A stretch of DNA of 64,000 nt from contig OU015538.1 in assembly GCA_907165065.1 (NCBI GenBank), forward strand, positions 16,011,165-16,075,164. Reading direction: 5' to 3'. How positions within the stretch are numbered: the stretch's first letter is position 1; each line of letters starts with the position of its first letter. The stretch comes from Caprimulgus europaeus (taxonomy: Eukaryota; Chordata; Aves; Caprimulgiformes; Caprimulgidae). A model generated the notes under the pieces. It was not told the DNA's origin. It made no database searches and saw only the letters and a program-made list of their open reading frames with translations. Shown here piece by piece: positions 11,501-26,007 of this stretch. Position numbers and translations under genes: made by a program.

Positions 11501-14500
11501 AAAACAAACCATTATAAATGTCAAAATTAACATAATATTTACAAGATAGACAGGAAGGAATGACTAGATCAACACTGTAGAGATAAAGGTAGAGAAAGTA
11601 TGTGATAAGATCAGCTATAAAGATAGCAACATTCAGATAGTGACAAAATAGCAAACAAATTATTTCAAAGTGATAGTTCAAGAAACTGGATGACAGGTGA
11701 GGAAGAGAGGCAGTTATTTGGGATCCATAGAGATGTTGGTACATCATCATCCCTAGAACCACATGTACGAGAACATGCACATTTCATTCATCTGATTACA
11801 TTAAGATACTCCTAATGTGCCATGTTAAAATAATAAAATTATTTGAGTGGTACCTCTGCTGAGTATCGCATAATTTATACCTTCATTTCAGTTTTGAGTG
11901 AAAATCTCTCCCTCTCTCCTTAGTGCTACATATATTAAACCAAAATCATTATTTGCTTTCAACTCCTGCTAGTAAAGATAATGTTATTCACTTTTTATAA
12001 TGAAGTTAAGTGCTTCAAAAAGTCCTTCATGCAGCAGCATCATCTCCATGCTAAGATGAAAGGTCCATATCTACCACTTCAAAAAGCATTCTCCTTGCTA
12101 CGGATACCCATTGACACATACCCTGTGCAAAAGACCCCTTCTCATTTCCTGGCAACTGAGTGTGCTGCTTAGTGAAAAACTGTTCACCACCCATCTCAAC
12201 TCACAAAAACATATCTAATGTTTGAGTACAAAGAGAAATGACAACTGCACTAACATGATTTCAGTGCATCTAGTGTTCATAAAGAAATGACAATTTCAAG
12301 CTGTCACGCTGCTGAAGAATTCTAAAATTGCTGTTGATGCACCATGTAACCAGTGAACAGGTGCTAGAAATGATTGGAGCACGGTTCACATTAAATAGAG
12401 ACCTTTGGAAAAGAAAGATACATTCTGCCAGGCAAATGTGGAGAGGTTCAGCTGATAACGCCTATTTATGAATACTGGCAAGCAGTGGAAAAAGAACAGG
12501 AGGTAGAAAGAAAAAAAAAATCTTGGATGAACAGAGTGATATCACAGGAGAAAAGCAGACTGTTTCTCTGCTGAGAGATTATAGCCATACACCGTGCAGG
12601 ACAGTCAAACCTTTAATAACAACAATGACACAGCACAAAAAAAGACTTCCCTCTTGAAAAGAAAAGTCAGCCACTGTATTTAATGAAAATCCTGTTTTCC
12701 TAACATTATCGGTATCTGAAGGACAATCTAGGTGCTTCGAGAAACCCCGTGGCCATTATCTCACAGAAGGTTAAATGGAATTACCAACTCTTCAGCAACT
12801 TCTCTCTTTTTACTAAACTCAACAGCTTAGCAGATTCAACTACAGATCCAAAACAAAGATAGCCAAAGGTGTGTAGAAAGATGTTTCAGCCAGCGTGTAA
12901 AACAGTGGGAAGCATTTGGCAGGTTTTAATCCAAAAGTAAGACAGTCCCCTCCAAAGAAAGCAAACAGTTCAATGCCCCTTTTGTACCTCTTGCTCTCTA
13001 CAGCTTCTACAGATCGTTTGACCAGCCTGCCTTTGCCAGACTTACTGCAGCGTGGGGCATGGGGGTGTGGAGGGATTTGTGAGGGATGGAGAGAGAAAAG
13101 GTATTAACAGTTAGAAATAAAAATCACGAAAACTCATTCAGCTGTTGGAAGTGGAACTTAAATGGCTGATATCAAACACCCTCCATCCTCTTACTTCTTC
13201 CTCCAAAATACCTACAAGACACTCAGTAATCTGGCATGTTTGTGCTGTACCTGCAAACCTCCCTGGAAATCGTGCAGAGCTCTAAAACTACACGTCATTT
13301 GGGTGCCACAATTGTGCCACTTTGATGTATGGGTTTACATTAGGCAAACAGGACAGAAAAATAGCTACAAGGAAAACAAAAATAATTTCCTATGTACTTT
13401 CCTCGTGTTCTGATTCAGTGTGTTAAACTGCCTCAGACTATCAGGCTGCAGAAGCCAGCACATGGCTGAGTACAACAGGTAGCACCCATTCACTAATTCT
13501 ATGTGCATACAGAACTGAAAAAGGCAAAACCAAATTCCCCATCCATCATACACAGCCACAGCCAGATAATGCTCTACAGCAGATGGGTGGGTATAAATTC
13601 CACCTTGATCCTTGGTCAGCTACAATATTTTACTCCTGTGGTTATCCTAGACTGAACAACAGCTGAAAAAAAAAAAATCCCTCTGTTCAAAAATCCCCTG
13701 ACAATGTTTGCCCTCATGACCCATTGTTTTAGTTAATTCCTGATTGTGAATATTTCATAAACAAGCTATTTTCTAATATAGAATTTCTCACCTTTATTTC
13801 AGTGGCTGAATTCTTAATCCTATACTCTAGAATGGCAAAAGGCAGGGATTGATCTGATGCTGTGGCAGTGAAAGTGCTGATCAGATCTTATCAATTTTGT
13901 ATTTCAGTCAACTGCCTCTAAAAACAAAATAATCAAAATCTGGGTAACTTCTGTTCTTCTATCCTTTTACAAATGCAAATGAAACATCAGTATCTGTGAA
14001 ACAGAAGCAGGCCAAAAAATATACCCTTGGGAAAGACAGGTCCTGCCAACTCCTTCTCTGTGCCTGAATGTTTCTCCTTTCAGACAGCCACAGTAGATAC
14101 TCTTTTCCAAGCCTATCTAAGACGATGGGTTTGATATCAGGAACAACTGTAGAGAATCTAGACAAGCTTCCAGTGAGATCTAGTTCATAACGTGTATTCA
14201 GAGCTCAACTTACGTAAAGTTCCTGCATGCTCAAAGTTTCTGGGTTTGAACCTGTCCTTTTGAGAATGAATTCTTCAGGTATCTCTTACTATTTTTGAAA
14301 TTTTGTTCTAGGTTAGCAGAAAAAGATAATGACAAGACTTTAGCAGAGCAAATAATACAAAACACAATGTCAAACACAAAGTATCTGACAAAAATTTTAT
14401 TTGTAACTGACATGACAGACATGGGTGATAAAAGTCTTGCATCTGACAGCCACACATCAGTTGTTGGGTTCTACAGAAAGAGTATTTGTTAATACTTTAA

Positions 14501-17113
14501 CTGCCAGGCTACATGCAGGTGTAGCAACAAGCATGTTTCTCACTTCATCCAAGGATCTGCACAGGATGTCACAAACTATCCCAATGACTCATGCAGCAAA
14601 GGCAGGAAAAAAGGGATCTGTTAAGATTCCTAAACATATTGGTGGGATAAAGACAAAGCAAATATTGAAGTGGCAAACAGAACACAAGGGAACACAATGA
14701 CCTTAACACAACCATACATACCCCTATCCCCCACCCTGACAGAGGCTCTCCTGCTAATTATATGGGTATTTTGCTAATGTGCCAAGATAAATGAGTGTAG
14801 AGAACCAAATCACTCTGTTGTGTCTACTTCTCAAATCTTCCAAAGGTCAAAATGAAACTGGAAGTAATCTAAAATGCCCTGCTTTTACCCCTCTGTCCCC
14901 AGTGACATTTTGGAATCATGTGCTGAACTAAGCAGCTTGGCATGGAATGTACTTGGCCACATCTCCACAGAAGAGAGTATAAGAAAAAGCACTTAACATT
15001 GACCTATTTGTGCTCCTGTTTTAATCAACTGGAAAACACAGGCTGGTAAAAAATGGATGCATCTGAAAGTCCTACCTGTGAGCATTAATGTTACAAAAAT
15101 TTAGATGTGAACAAGTACTACTGATAACTCTGCAACTGTCTCCTAAGGTTCCACTTTCCCAAAAGAGATGAAATGACCATCTCTGGATCCCAGATTCCCA
15201 GATTAGGCTTGGAAAGAAGAAGAAGGACAGGTATACAGGTGAAGGAGACACCTGAGGAAGTAGAGCATGTTTTAAACCAGCTGCAGTAAAGCTCACAGGT
15301 GTGCGCTGCAGAGCAGACAACGAACTTGGTGCTAGAAGTGACTGTCCTTTGAGTGAGAGAGATGCTGTGGTAACTCAAGGTGCAAGGTGTACCCTTTGAT
15401 ACAACTGCTTTTATATTTTAAGATAAATCCTCATATGAGTAGCAATCACTTGTCTGCTCAAGTTTGAATTTTTATTTTCAAATAAGGGTTTAAACTTTCT
15501 TTGCCACAAGCCTCCCCTCCCTCTCTTTACACGCTGTACAGCATGCAATTTTGATTTCCTGCTGAATTCACACTTTTTGTTTGCTTATATATTTCAAGAT
15601 CTCAATCAATCATGTTGTCAAAACAGTCTTTTTGTATCATCTACCTACCACCACTTGTCATTAGAGATGTTTAAAGCTCCACTGCTGTTGAGAGCCTGAT
15701 TTACACTCTGACATCTCCCACACTGAGCTTATTATAATTGTCTATAAACTGCCCTTTCACAAGCTTTAATTAGGAAATAACAAATGGTTCAGGAGCATGC
15801 TGTTAGGCAGTTTATTCTTTCTAAATTCAGTATTTCCACTGTACTCTACTGATCACAATGTCATGCTATGCAACAATCATGTTGATTTCTAAATTTTTAC
15901 TTTAACATTTAAATCTCTTTATGACCTTCTCCCTTCTACTCCCCCTTCTCCTCTGCTCAAATACATTTTACAGCTTTCTGAATTGTTCTAGATGCAATAT
16001 TGCAGAGCTGAAAGAGGAATAAGCTAAAAATAAGTACTGCACTATCAGAAAACGTTTATTTTATTAAAGGCCCACCAGAGAGGTGGCTTTCTTGGTTACA
16101 CACAGTACTCTATGCATTCTAATACACCACTGTAGCCTCACAATTTCACTGAGGACTTTAATAAAAAGTCTGAGATGAATTATATTGTTCAGTGGCTCGG
16201 AGTCACAAATTCCAGAAAGGGTTATATAGTTCAATTAACTAGTCACCACATTGCCAGAGCTTATTTTATACAGTAAAATTAACACTGGAGAAATGTATCT
16301 ATAGCAGCTGCTGCAGACCACAGTATTCTATCAAACAAGGTCTGAGGAGATAATCACGCAGATCCCAAAATAAATGGAGGAGGAAGTTCTAAAGGTTGAA
16401 CAGGAATGCAAGCTTTTGGATGCATATCTATGCATCTCCTGTTTGCAAAACTTTATTTTCCATGTCTATAAATGGAATAGTTTATTTAGAGAAAAAGATG
16501 ATTTGAACCTCACTGATACAAACAGTCCTGCACTACCTGTTTGCTCAAACTTCACAAAAGAATGTGTTTTAGTATTTATGAGGAATAGTCACAGCCTTGT
16601 CTGCCTGCAATCAGTCACTGCTGGTTTGCAGCAGAACAAAGACTTCTGAAGAGATTCATTACTGGAATTGCCTATCTAACAGCAACTCCATTCTAAAACC
16701 TTGTTTTCCCTGCAAAGCACCGATTGCAGCAACAAAAGGTTTGAATGGGCTCAAGGTGTTTCTCTAACTTGCTGTGCTGTTATTTCTCATCTGAGAAAAG
16801 GCTACTGTTCAGGTATGTAGACCCCTTCTCTTCAGTACCAGGTCACACTACTTCAAACCACTGTTACAATTGTTTTGGTACCAAAAGAGCAGAGGAATGC
16901 ATATTTGGTTCAAATGCCTTTTCCACTAGATACCGTCTCATGTGTAAAGAGATTCTGCACAGCGTGATGTCCAAGTACATGTGCTGGCTCTCCAATGGCA
17001 GGCTACTGCTACAGGCAATTTTGGAAGTAAAACTATAGAAAGCATTAGGAGTTCTAAATATTTTGAGTAGTCTTTCAGTTGAACTCAGCAAAGACATAAG
17101 AACCAGCACGCGT
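8560..17113. other. Unique non-coding sequence, purine-skewed in parts
   Basis: No gene or recognisable repeat is seen. The plus strand is strongly A/G-rich at about 9740-10200 and 11150-11720. This skew removes stop codons from the minus strand and accounts for frames such as 108 codons at 11454-11780. The minus-strand frame 8882-9274 (130 codons, ATG start, begins MAKPNRMTCE) is among the longest ATG frames but has no domain I know. At 15076-15307 (minus) an acceptor-like and a donor-like site flank 232 nt, but the translation looks like noise. An 8-bp inverted repeat (GATGCATA/TATGCATC) lies at 16419-16436. Confidence 0.6.
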
Positions 17114-17695
17114 ATCACAGAATGGCTTGGGTTGGAAGGGACCTTAAAGATCATCTAGTCCAACCCCCCCTAGACCAGGATGCTCAAAGCCTCATCCAGC
17201 CTGGCCTTGAACACTTCCAGGGAGAGGGCATCCACAGCTTTTCTGGCCAACCTGTTCCAGTGTCTCACCATCCTCACAGGAAATAATTTCTTCCTAAAAA
17301 TCTCATCTCAATCTCCTCTCTTCCAGTTTGAAACCACTACCTCTCATCCTTCACTCCCTGCCCTTGTAAAAAGTACCTCCCCAGCCTTTCTGCAGGCCCC
17401 TTCAGGTACTAGAAGGTTGCTTTAAGGTCTCCCCGGAGTCTTTTCTTCTCCAGGCTGAACAGCCCTAGCTCTCTCAGCCTGTCCTCATAGGAGAGGTGCT
17501 CCAGCCCTTGGATCATCCCTGTGGCCTCCTCTGGACTTGCTCCAGTAACTTCATGTTCTTCTTATGTTGGGGGCCCCAGAACTGGATGCAGTACTCTAGG
17601 TGGGGTCTCATGAGAGTGGAGTAAGAGGAGCAGAATCACCTCCCTTGACCTCCTGACCACACTTCTCTTGATGCAGCCCAGGATATGGCTGGCAT
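17114..17695 (-). mobile_element. CR1 LINE fragment, 5'-truncated
   Basis: CR1 is the main non-LTR retrotransposon of birds. The element reads on the minus strand. Its 3' end is at 17114, where the plus strand starts tcacagaatggcttgggttgg, and its truncated 5' end is near 17695. On the minus strand the ORF2 C-terminal region is readable. [18 protein letters not shown], a hallmark of avian CR1, falls at about 17427-17485. The frame is then broken by a TAG at 17409-17411 where related copies have a Gln codon. The copy is therefore dead. It keeps only the end of ORF2 and the short 3' UTR, the usual form of CR1 in bird genomes. The antisense frame at 17180-17425 is not a gene. Confidence 0.95.
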
Positions 17696-17850
17696 ACATT
17701 TGTGAAGAACTCAGCAGTGAGAAGCACAAGTGGCAACAAACAGCATTTGGGCTTTCATGTTGGCTTTTATAGCAATATTCACACTACGGACAAAGCTGTA
17801 CGCATGACACACTGACAAGTTGAGATAAACACGCTGAAACAGCAACTTAC

Positions 17851-17987
17851 TTCCTCAATGCCTGACAATGTAGAGTATTTCCCCACTGGATAATTGAGAT
17901 TGTTTTCCTCCATGAAGACACATCTTGGGGTCTGTTCATAAAGACTAAAATCTGTCTCTATAATGGGCATTTTGCTGAGTTTCTTCT
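17851..17987 (-). other. Candidate internal exon, unknown product
   Basis: On the minus strand an acceptor AG (atcgcag) is preceded by TG/T-rich sequence. It opens 137 nt that stay open in one frame and end at a good donor, GAA|GTAAGT. The frame would begin with two bases of a split codon and end in phase 0. The peptide (LSKMPIIETDFSLYEQTPR, then more) has a natural-looking mix of residues, but I do not recognise it. The polypyrimidine tract next to the acceptor is poor and the frame runs past the donor, so chance is the main alternative. Confidence 0.15.
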
Positions 17988-19182
17988 CTGCGATTTTCAT
18001 ACAGTAATATATACACACACACATACAAAAATACTAATACAATACTTCATTAAACCCACCATACGGCACTTTCCTTTCTAATACACAAATATGCATTGTT
18101 TGACATATGAAGATAAATGCGGTGTTATAGAAGCCGTGTATTGGAGTGCACTGTTGATCAAGCTAAGCCTAACCTGTTGAAAATAATATTTCTGCTTTGT
18201 TAGCTCCAATCATTCATCAACTTGCAGAGCAATTCAGTGAACATCTTTCTCCAAGTGTTCTTCAGGGAACAGAATACCCAGCACGTTTTAAAAACAGATA
18301 TATTTTGTTTTAATAAAATGTTTGGCTTTGTGTGCATAGAGTGATACACTCTGTCAAAACGTGTTAGATCCCTAGATAACTGCATAACACCAGAGTATTA
18401 TTTGACACATTTTTGAAGTCTATTTTTACTTATTTTTGTCTATTATTTTATTTATGTTTGGTGCTAGGCTTTATTTTTATTTATTCACATTTTTTACTTT
18501 CAAAGTTTAGTCCTGACATTTCATCTGCACATACTGGGTACTTCTGGTGTGCTCAAAGGGAAACTGTTGGGACTAGGATGTGTGAAATTTGTACTGGGCC
18601 CATGCATCCCGTTGGGCGTGGACCTAAAATGGTGTAACAGAGATACATTGAGAGAAGGCCAGATTCAACTGTGTGCTGAATGACCTCCAAAGGATGGTAA
18701 TCTTCCACTTTCCAGGAATGATCTTTATGTTGCAGATAAAGAACTAATTTTAATTTCTTCTAAATCTGACTCAAACTCTCATTTACTTATAAGAACTGTT
18801 TTAAATCCTGTTTTCGTCTAGGTTATTTTGTGATACAATGTGTTATTATTCTACATAAAATAAATGAGAATTAATATCTCAAATGTGAATTACTCTATCA
18901 AAACAGGAAGTAGAGAAAAAATGGAAATGATTTATTTTTAAAGTTCCAAGGAATAAAAATGATGGAATTCTAAAATTATAACAAATAACTGATTAGTTAC
19001 CACTCTTTATAATATCTCTACTCTGCAGAATGTTCTGTCAGATTGAGTGTCCCAAGGCAAAAATATTTCTCTGGTTTATTAATAATTTCCTGAATCCACA
19101 GGAACACCTATACAGAAGTTACAGGCAATAAAACATCTCACAGAAGTCTGGAATATCCTTTCTTTTTCAACTAGATTTGTGG

Positions 19183-19206
19183 TTTTTTTGTTTTGTTTTG
19201 TTTTTT
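19183..19206. repeat. (TTTTG)n low-complexity run
   Basis: A T-rich run broken by G every five bases, followed by TTTTTT. A similar shorter run lies at 48304-48322. Confidence 0.9.
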
Positions 19207-22200
19207 CCTCTGGTCTGTTTTAGCAGACAGACTCTAACTGTAACCAATGTTTCCTAAATATCTTGCTTATTCCTTATTACAGTACTTATGCTTCTTTTTA
19301 GCATGGAAATCCATTATATTAGCAGCAATACTTTACAAAGTCCAAGAGGCAAAATTTGGTGTCATTTGGTGAGATCCATCTGAATCAGTTTAAATGGCCA
19401 CAAATGGCCAAATCTGTTACCGCTGTGTGTCGAGACTACTGTATGAAATCCAAGGCAAGTATAACAAACTCAAAGGGGACTCTCAGTGTTCAGATACACA
19501 TGCTAGCTTTGATACACAATTTTAAGCCAAACAATATTACTTGTAAATTTTTTTTATTATTCTCTATAAGATTATTCCAGTAATTTGCACTGAGAAATCC
19601 CTATTTTTAATACGTAAACAAATGGAATAATCTGAAGAAAAGTTTCCTTTTTGTTTCATTCTAATATTCAGCTGCGTCTTCATATTCAGAATTCATCCTC
19701 AATTCCTCAAAATCCCTTTGTTATAGGTGAACAATGATAGCCTGACAATGCACTTATTTCTGCCATATATTACAGTAATAGCACATTTTTCCTGGGAATA
19801 CATGTACATCTGAAATTTCTAAATGAGGTTTCCCTGGGTTATGAAGGTACATTGATTGAACTGCACGTCAGCTGTACATCTGCTCCTCCCAAATACATGA
19901 CAAAGGCTCTGGATACATAACGTACAACAGCTGTCACAGATGTAAAGTCTGCACAGAATACTTCAGACAGATATTTGCACTAGTATTCACTATGTGAGAT
20001 GTACCGTTTCTTCTGAAATTTATCTGAAAAAGTAGCTTTTGTAAGTGAAGAACTTCCTGCCTTTCAGTATACGTAAGGTAGAGAACTGATGCACAAACCC
20101 ATTCCCTCTGTGGGTGTTTTTAATGCTATCAAAAATTCCTTCCAGGAACTCAGTTTTCTGAAAGGCAGTAAAAGCACAGAATGGCCTAGAATTCAAGATA
20201 TCATGAGAGCACCAAAATACGGTGAAGTCTGAAAACACTGAAAATTTAATGGATTCAAACAAAAAGAGAGGAAGAAGCAGAGATATTATTTTTCCTGTGA
20301 TCGTTATTTTCTTTCCTCATTTTTCAATTCTGCTGTGCAGTCTCAAGCACAAGTATGTATAGTCCTAATTAGAGTTGGAAACCTTCATGTGGAGAAAGAG
20401 CTGTGCCAAATGACACCACAAAGCTTCAAATCTGTAAGGCTAAATACCCCCAGATAAAGTTGTAGTAAGATATGTCTGCTCAGTTTTTTGCAGAGGGATG
20501 GGAGCTCACAGGTTGTGAGCTGAGGAAAAGCCACATAACAGTGACTTTAAGCTCAAGTTAATAAGACCTGCTGGGAGGTATTTGCTGCAAAGGAAGAGGT
20601 AGACAGGTTCTTTTTTTCTGGTTCCAAAGAAATCCATATTGACTTTATGAGCTTTTAAAAAAGGAAAACCAAAACAAAGCACAGAAACTTTGGTGGGCCA
20701 TATAAGGGAAATCATATAGTAGCTAAATAGTAGCCAAAGGGCTGATGGCTCTGAGGATCAGGACCAAAGTCCTAAATGAGTGACAAATAAGCATTGAGAA
20801 TCAGTGGAAGGTACCAAAATGTCAGGATGCTGAAAACTAGACGGATTACAAAGCCCATCGGTTTTGATAAATAGCTCTCTTGAAATAAAGCTGTAATACC
20901 TTATTGGATAAAGCACTGGTTGCTCTTCAGCTGAACAAACAGGTCAAGTACATGTCCAGACAAATATCTATTCTTCAACATTAAAGAGAGAGTTGCAACT
21001 CCGTTTCTCCTCTCTGTCAGTTTGCTTTTGGATTCATTTTGACTTTTGCTGTACTTGTGGGGATTTAAACAGGACATGCCACAGCTGGAGGGGTCATTTA
21101 ACTGTCTCAGTAATGTGCGCACACCTCATTCCAAACCAGATTATTGATAGGAGTCGTTCTTGATGTATGTTTATACCTTGCACAAGCAACACAGTCCTGA
21201 TATCATTGATTAGGCAAATATACTAGTTAATTAAATAATACAAATCCATAGAAGTGCTCACCACTTCTGTGAGTTATCACTCAATCTCTTTATCCTGCTA
21301 AAATGACACATTTCTGCAGCTTTCACACCTGGCTAACTGAACTCTGCTATTTTTCTAGGGGTTTCTATGATACTGCAGCTACAGTAGTTAAGAGCACACA
21401 ATATTTTGTATTTATATCATACCTTTCATCATGAGCTATTTAAAAATCTTAAATTATAATTTGGACAAAGATAATTTATTACATCTCTGTAGTACAGCCC
21501 TATTCTATAGTGGGATGAATTAACCATTATTTCAACAGCACATCAGGTTTGGAAAGAAAAAAATCCTAAAGTAACTCAACTTAAATGCAAATTAAATTAA
21601 TATCAAGAGCAAATCATTTGAGCATATAGCTTCCTTTCAGGATTGACTAAGGAAGTCCAAAATAATTTCTCACAGGCTGCTAAATGCCAGTCAGTGGGGG
21701 GGCTCATTGCTTATTTGTTTATCTTTTATATGAAGAAAGACTTTTGCCTACCTGAGCCAAACCCAGGACTGTCAGCTGTTCCACAGTTTCCACAAAAACC
21801 TCCGAGATGTCCAGATCCCGAGAAGCATTTTAAATTAATATTTGAAACCATCTGGTCAAGTAAAATATACTGAAGCTTGACAAACACAACTGGCAGGAGA
21901 CAGAGGTATAATTAATTCAATTTTAATACACACACAGAGGCAATACTAAGGCATGAGTAGGAAAACCAAGAATTCACTATCTCTGTTCCAAACTTCCTGC
22001 CTGTATAGAATAACTACAACTACTGCTGTCTGGAAATGCTTTCAGCAAAAGCCTTAACGTTCCAAATGATCCTGCAAATCTCATTTCTGTATGCTTTTTA
22101 AGTTGTTTAGTTCTGAATCAGCAGTCTGAAAGTGTGTTTAAACACTGCAGGTAACCATTTCCCATGGACCAAACAGGGAGGAAATCAGGTTATAGTGAGG

Positions 22201-25200
22201 GCACCCAGCAGGACTCTTCTACCGTCTACTCAGTGTCAATGCAAACGGATTCCTTTAAGACACACACTCGGGGAGAAGCGAACAGATTGTGGGAAACATG
22301 TTCTGCATGCAAGAAAGAGCAAGGAGATGGAATACGGGATACTATGAGATAATTATGCACAGGGAAAAAAAGAAGGATCAGACAGGATATAGCAACAGAA
22401 TAACAATATTTCAGGAGACAGGAGCTGTACAAACCAGGGTGACTTGTAGCAGCACAAAGCAAATAATAGATGAGCATCCCCTCTTTCGCTTCTGTGCTCA
22501 CTTAGTAATTCTTTCATGCAAAATAACTGCCACATTGCAAGTTTCTGATGGTTTCTTTATTATTGTTCAGGTTACTAAAATGACTGTTTTTGCCAAGCAT
22601 TCAGTTATATACTAAATAAGAAACATACTACAGAGAGCTATAAATATTTATGCATTAAAAGAAAAAAAACCTTTTGGACTGACCAAAAAATTGATTATGA
22701 CAGCTAAAAAATTGAGAAAAGTTTGCTGTAATAAGCACAGAAAAACACCTACAAAGATGCTAAGTAGGCACAAATCTTAAGTGTAGGTAGCCCAATACCT
22801 CTCTGCATGCGACCTTCGCTAAGTCATGTGGCGACTATAAGGAACAATATCTCCCCAAGTCCAATCTCATAACACATCATGTCACACACTGCAAAAAAAG
22901 TGAGATCAAAGGAGAATGCAACTGGAGATGTGCTTTTCTGATACAATACCAAGATTTGTAAATAGGATTCAAATATTTCTAACGATGATCTAGCAGAATA
23001 GAACACATTTAAAATTATCAAAAGAGTGGGATTACATTAGTGATTGATATGAGATACAGTTACTTTTGACACAGTTTTATTTTGCAGTTCTGTACTATAG
23101 CCTCATTAAAGGAGCTACAAAGATGATGCACAGCCAACAAAAATGACCCATCAGAAATTCTCCTGGAGCAAACCAGGAGATATTCTTTGGATATAGCAAC
23201 TGCATCTGGAGCAGAGGAGTCTGCACAAAGGACCAAGACTGGGATGCTACCATGATCTCATCCATACCAGTGAACTGAGCACAGCCTAAAGGTAAAGGAA
23301 AATAAATTCAACTCTTCTCTAACTTCAAACCCACTTGATTATTATGGGTTTGAAATTTCAGCTCTTGATGCATTTCTTTTTTAGCAGAGATAACATAATT
23401 AAAGAGAGGCTGAAAATATCTATTGGGGAAAATATGGTAAAAATGCAGCAGGGAAACAAAAACTACTGACAAAAAGAAAAGGCATTAAGTACATACATAG
23501 AGATCTATATATATCAAGCATAGAGCACTGTGCGTAGGAGAGAACTGATGTGGACCAGTTAAGGACTCCGAGTATCCCTTTTCTTTTCCTGCATATGGAC
23601 AAGAAAAAAAAAAACAAAACAAAAAACTGACTCATCCTTGAAATAAACATAAGGCTTCTATAATAGACAAAAATCTAATCAAAGAAGTTCTTGAACCTTA
23701 AAACAGATGACCTCTCCTTGTCCGTTCTAAATAATCAGTAAGCCTATGGCAAGGTCTGAGCTTTTGTTTATCTTACTTCTGAATCTGCTGTTTCCTTTCT
23801 AAAACCTCTTTAAACAGAGCAACAGTACAAAGCCAAACAGTGGTTTGAGCACTGTGCTGCAATACGTGGCATATCAAGAAAATAAAACCTAATTTTAGAC
23901 TGTGACAGAGTGAAAGCTATAATTTTGCTAGTTTGATGCTTTTGCTTTAGGAAAAAGGAAGGGGACCATGGCACAAGTCAGCCCTAGACAGAATTCTGAG
24001 ATTCTTCCACCTAATTCACAAATTCAGTTTATCTTAAGAGCATGAGGACAAGGTAAAATAAAATGGGAACACAGTAGATGGTCACCAAGAAATGGCAGCT
24101 GCGTAAATACCACTATAACTACAGGTTCACAATAAGTAAAAAAATAACAGAGGGTATTTATGCTGCTTTGACTACAGAATGTGAAAGGTAAGGGCTAAGT
24201 ACAGCAAGCACTAGTAGCCTTCACATAACACAAATCAGATTTCAAGATTGGAAAGGTTTAAGAACTAATGAAGTGAGAGTAAATAGGAACACCCTGCATT
24301 GCTGACAAACTAGTCAACAAAATTAGGGAATAAATGAAAAACTCTGGAATGGCTAATAATTAAAGAAGCTTACAAATTACAAGTGAGATACTCAATCACA
24401 AAAAGCCAGCAACAGAAGAAGCTCCGATATTGTAATTGCAGGAAAAGATAATTGTGTGTATAATACAGTAACAAAGAAAATTGTGGTAACCAGGAGATCA
24501 GAACAGATTCTGTAAAGGGTAATACAAAAGAAGGTGTAATACAGAATAATTTCAGACACCAAAATGAGGAAGCTGGGGAGAAGAAATGATAAGGGAGTAG
24601 GAGGGATTTTATAACATCCTTGATAGAGATTTTGTTTTGTATTAAAGACCAAGTTAATTAGACACTGAATAGTCATCTAGAACAAAAAGGTTAAGCATCA
24701 GCTGTTAAGACAGAACAGAGCATTTAAGGTGAACCTATCACAGGTTTGCAAGTTGCAGTAAAATACACAAGGAGGATGATGTAAGACTGGCGTAAAAATT
24801 GAGGGGCTGAAATAGCATAAGTGAAAATTTCTCCCGTGTTTTTTGTTAGTGTTGGGAACAAGTGGTACTTATATCACTCATGGAGTATGTCTTCTTGACG
24901 CCCTTTGAAAAAGAATGTAACATGGTGCAATATCTTACTGTTAATGGAAATATTTTCAAGTATATTCAATAATTAGAATAACATGCACACAAGTCAGAAT
25001 AATTTTTTATTTTAAAATGCAATGGGTTCACTTTCCTGCTTATTATGACATGATTCCTTGAAGTGTGATTTCAAACAAGTATTCTTGTTTATGCAGATCA
25101 GGACCATTATGCCTCAGCTCCAAAGCAGAAGGGGAAATGGATGGTACATGGAAAATAATTATTCTGGGTAGAACTCCATTCCATACATAATAATTCTTTA

Positions 25201-26007
25201 TTTTGTTATTGTTTTCACCAGTAGAGTACTATTCTGAAATGGATGAACTTGACATCCTTTTTTCAGCCATATCATAAGTATAGGCACATTTGTTGGAAGA
25301 GTCTCAGTGGAAACTCAGTATTGTCTAAATACCAGAAACAAACCCAGGTTCACACAGTTCTCTGCTCTGTGTGATCACACAAACAATTCACCCCAGTCAC
25401 TGATCATGCTTCTGGGCAGTGTCACTTTGTAAAGGGCGTCTTCATCAACTTCTCCAAGCATGTTGCACCAACTGCTTTAGGCTACACTTGGACTCTTTCC
25501 TGATGTGCAGAAAAGTGCTGCCTTACTTGCTGCTTTTTATATCTTTCACTCAAATCCAATGGAATTTGATGGATTTATACTACGTGTATTTATTAGAAAT
25601 GTCTGCACTTCTAAAACCCTATAAAGATTTTCAAAGTATCATTTTAAAATAAATAAAAGTATCAGCAAGTTCAGGGAGATTGCCTGTATGTTTTTAAAAA
25701 ATATTTTAACATCTTTTTCTGTAGAATCGTTTTACTAAATGTAACAGAAATATATATATACATAATCCATTTCATCTGAACACGTATTGGTCATTGAAAT
25801 ACAAGTTATCTTTATATTGAGAGCCTAAATGGACTTAAGTTTTTCTTTCCTTGACATGTTGCAAAGTGATATTTCTGCTTCAAGAATTACAGGCACTAAA
25901 TTTCTCACTAAATGTATATACATACACATTAATATCTGTTTTTCCTAGGAATAAAGAGATTTTTTTTTTTTTCAAGTGACAGTTACCTTTTATAGTATAG
26001 GATATTC

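Larger units (their letters stand above)
17696..26007. other. Unique AT-rich non-coding sequence
   Basis: No gene is recognised. The block contains the weak candidate exon at 17851-17987, a (TTTTG)n run at 19183-19206 and an A/AC-rich run near 23606-23628. The plus strand is purine-skewed at about 24360-24720, and this produces the 94-codon minus-strand frame at 24392-24676. The plus-strand frame 22164-22352 reads plausibly as protein but has no recognisable motif. Confidence 0.6.

Noticed and set aside
11454-11780. 108-codon minus-strand frame, rich in aromatic residues
   Set aside because: The purine-rich plus strand removes minus-strand stops. The composition explains it.
15076-15307. Exon-like segment on the minus strand (acceptor tctgctctgcag, donor CAG|GTAGGA)
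   Set aside because: The sites are fair but the translation has a run of Phe and looks like noise. I could not separate it from chance.
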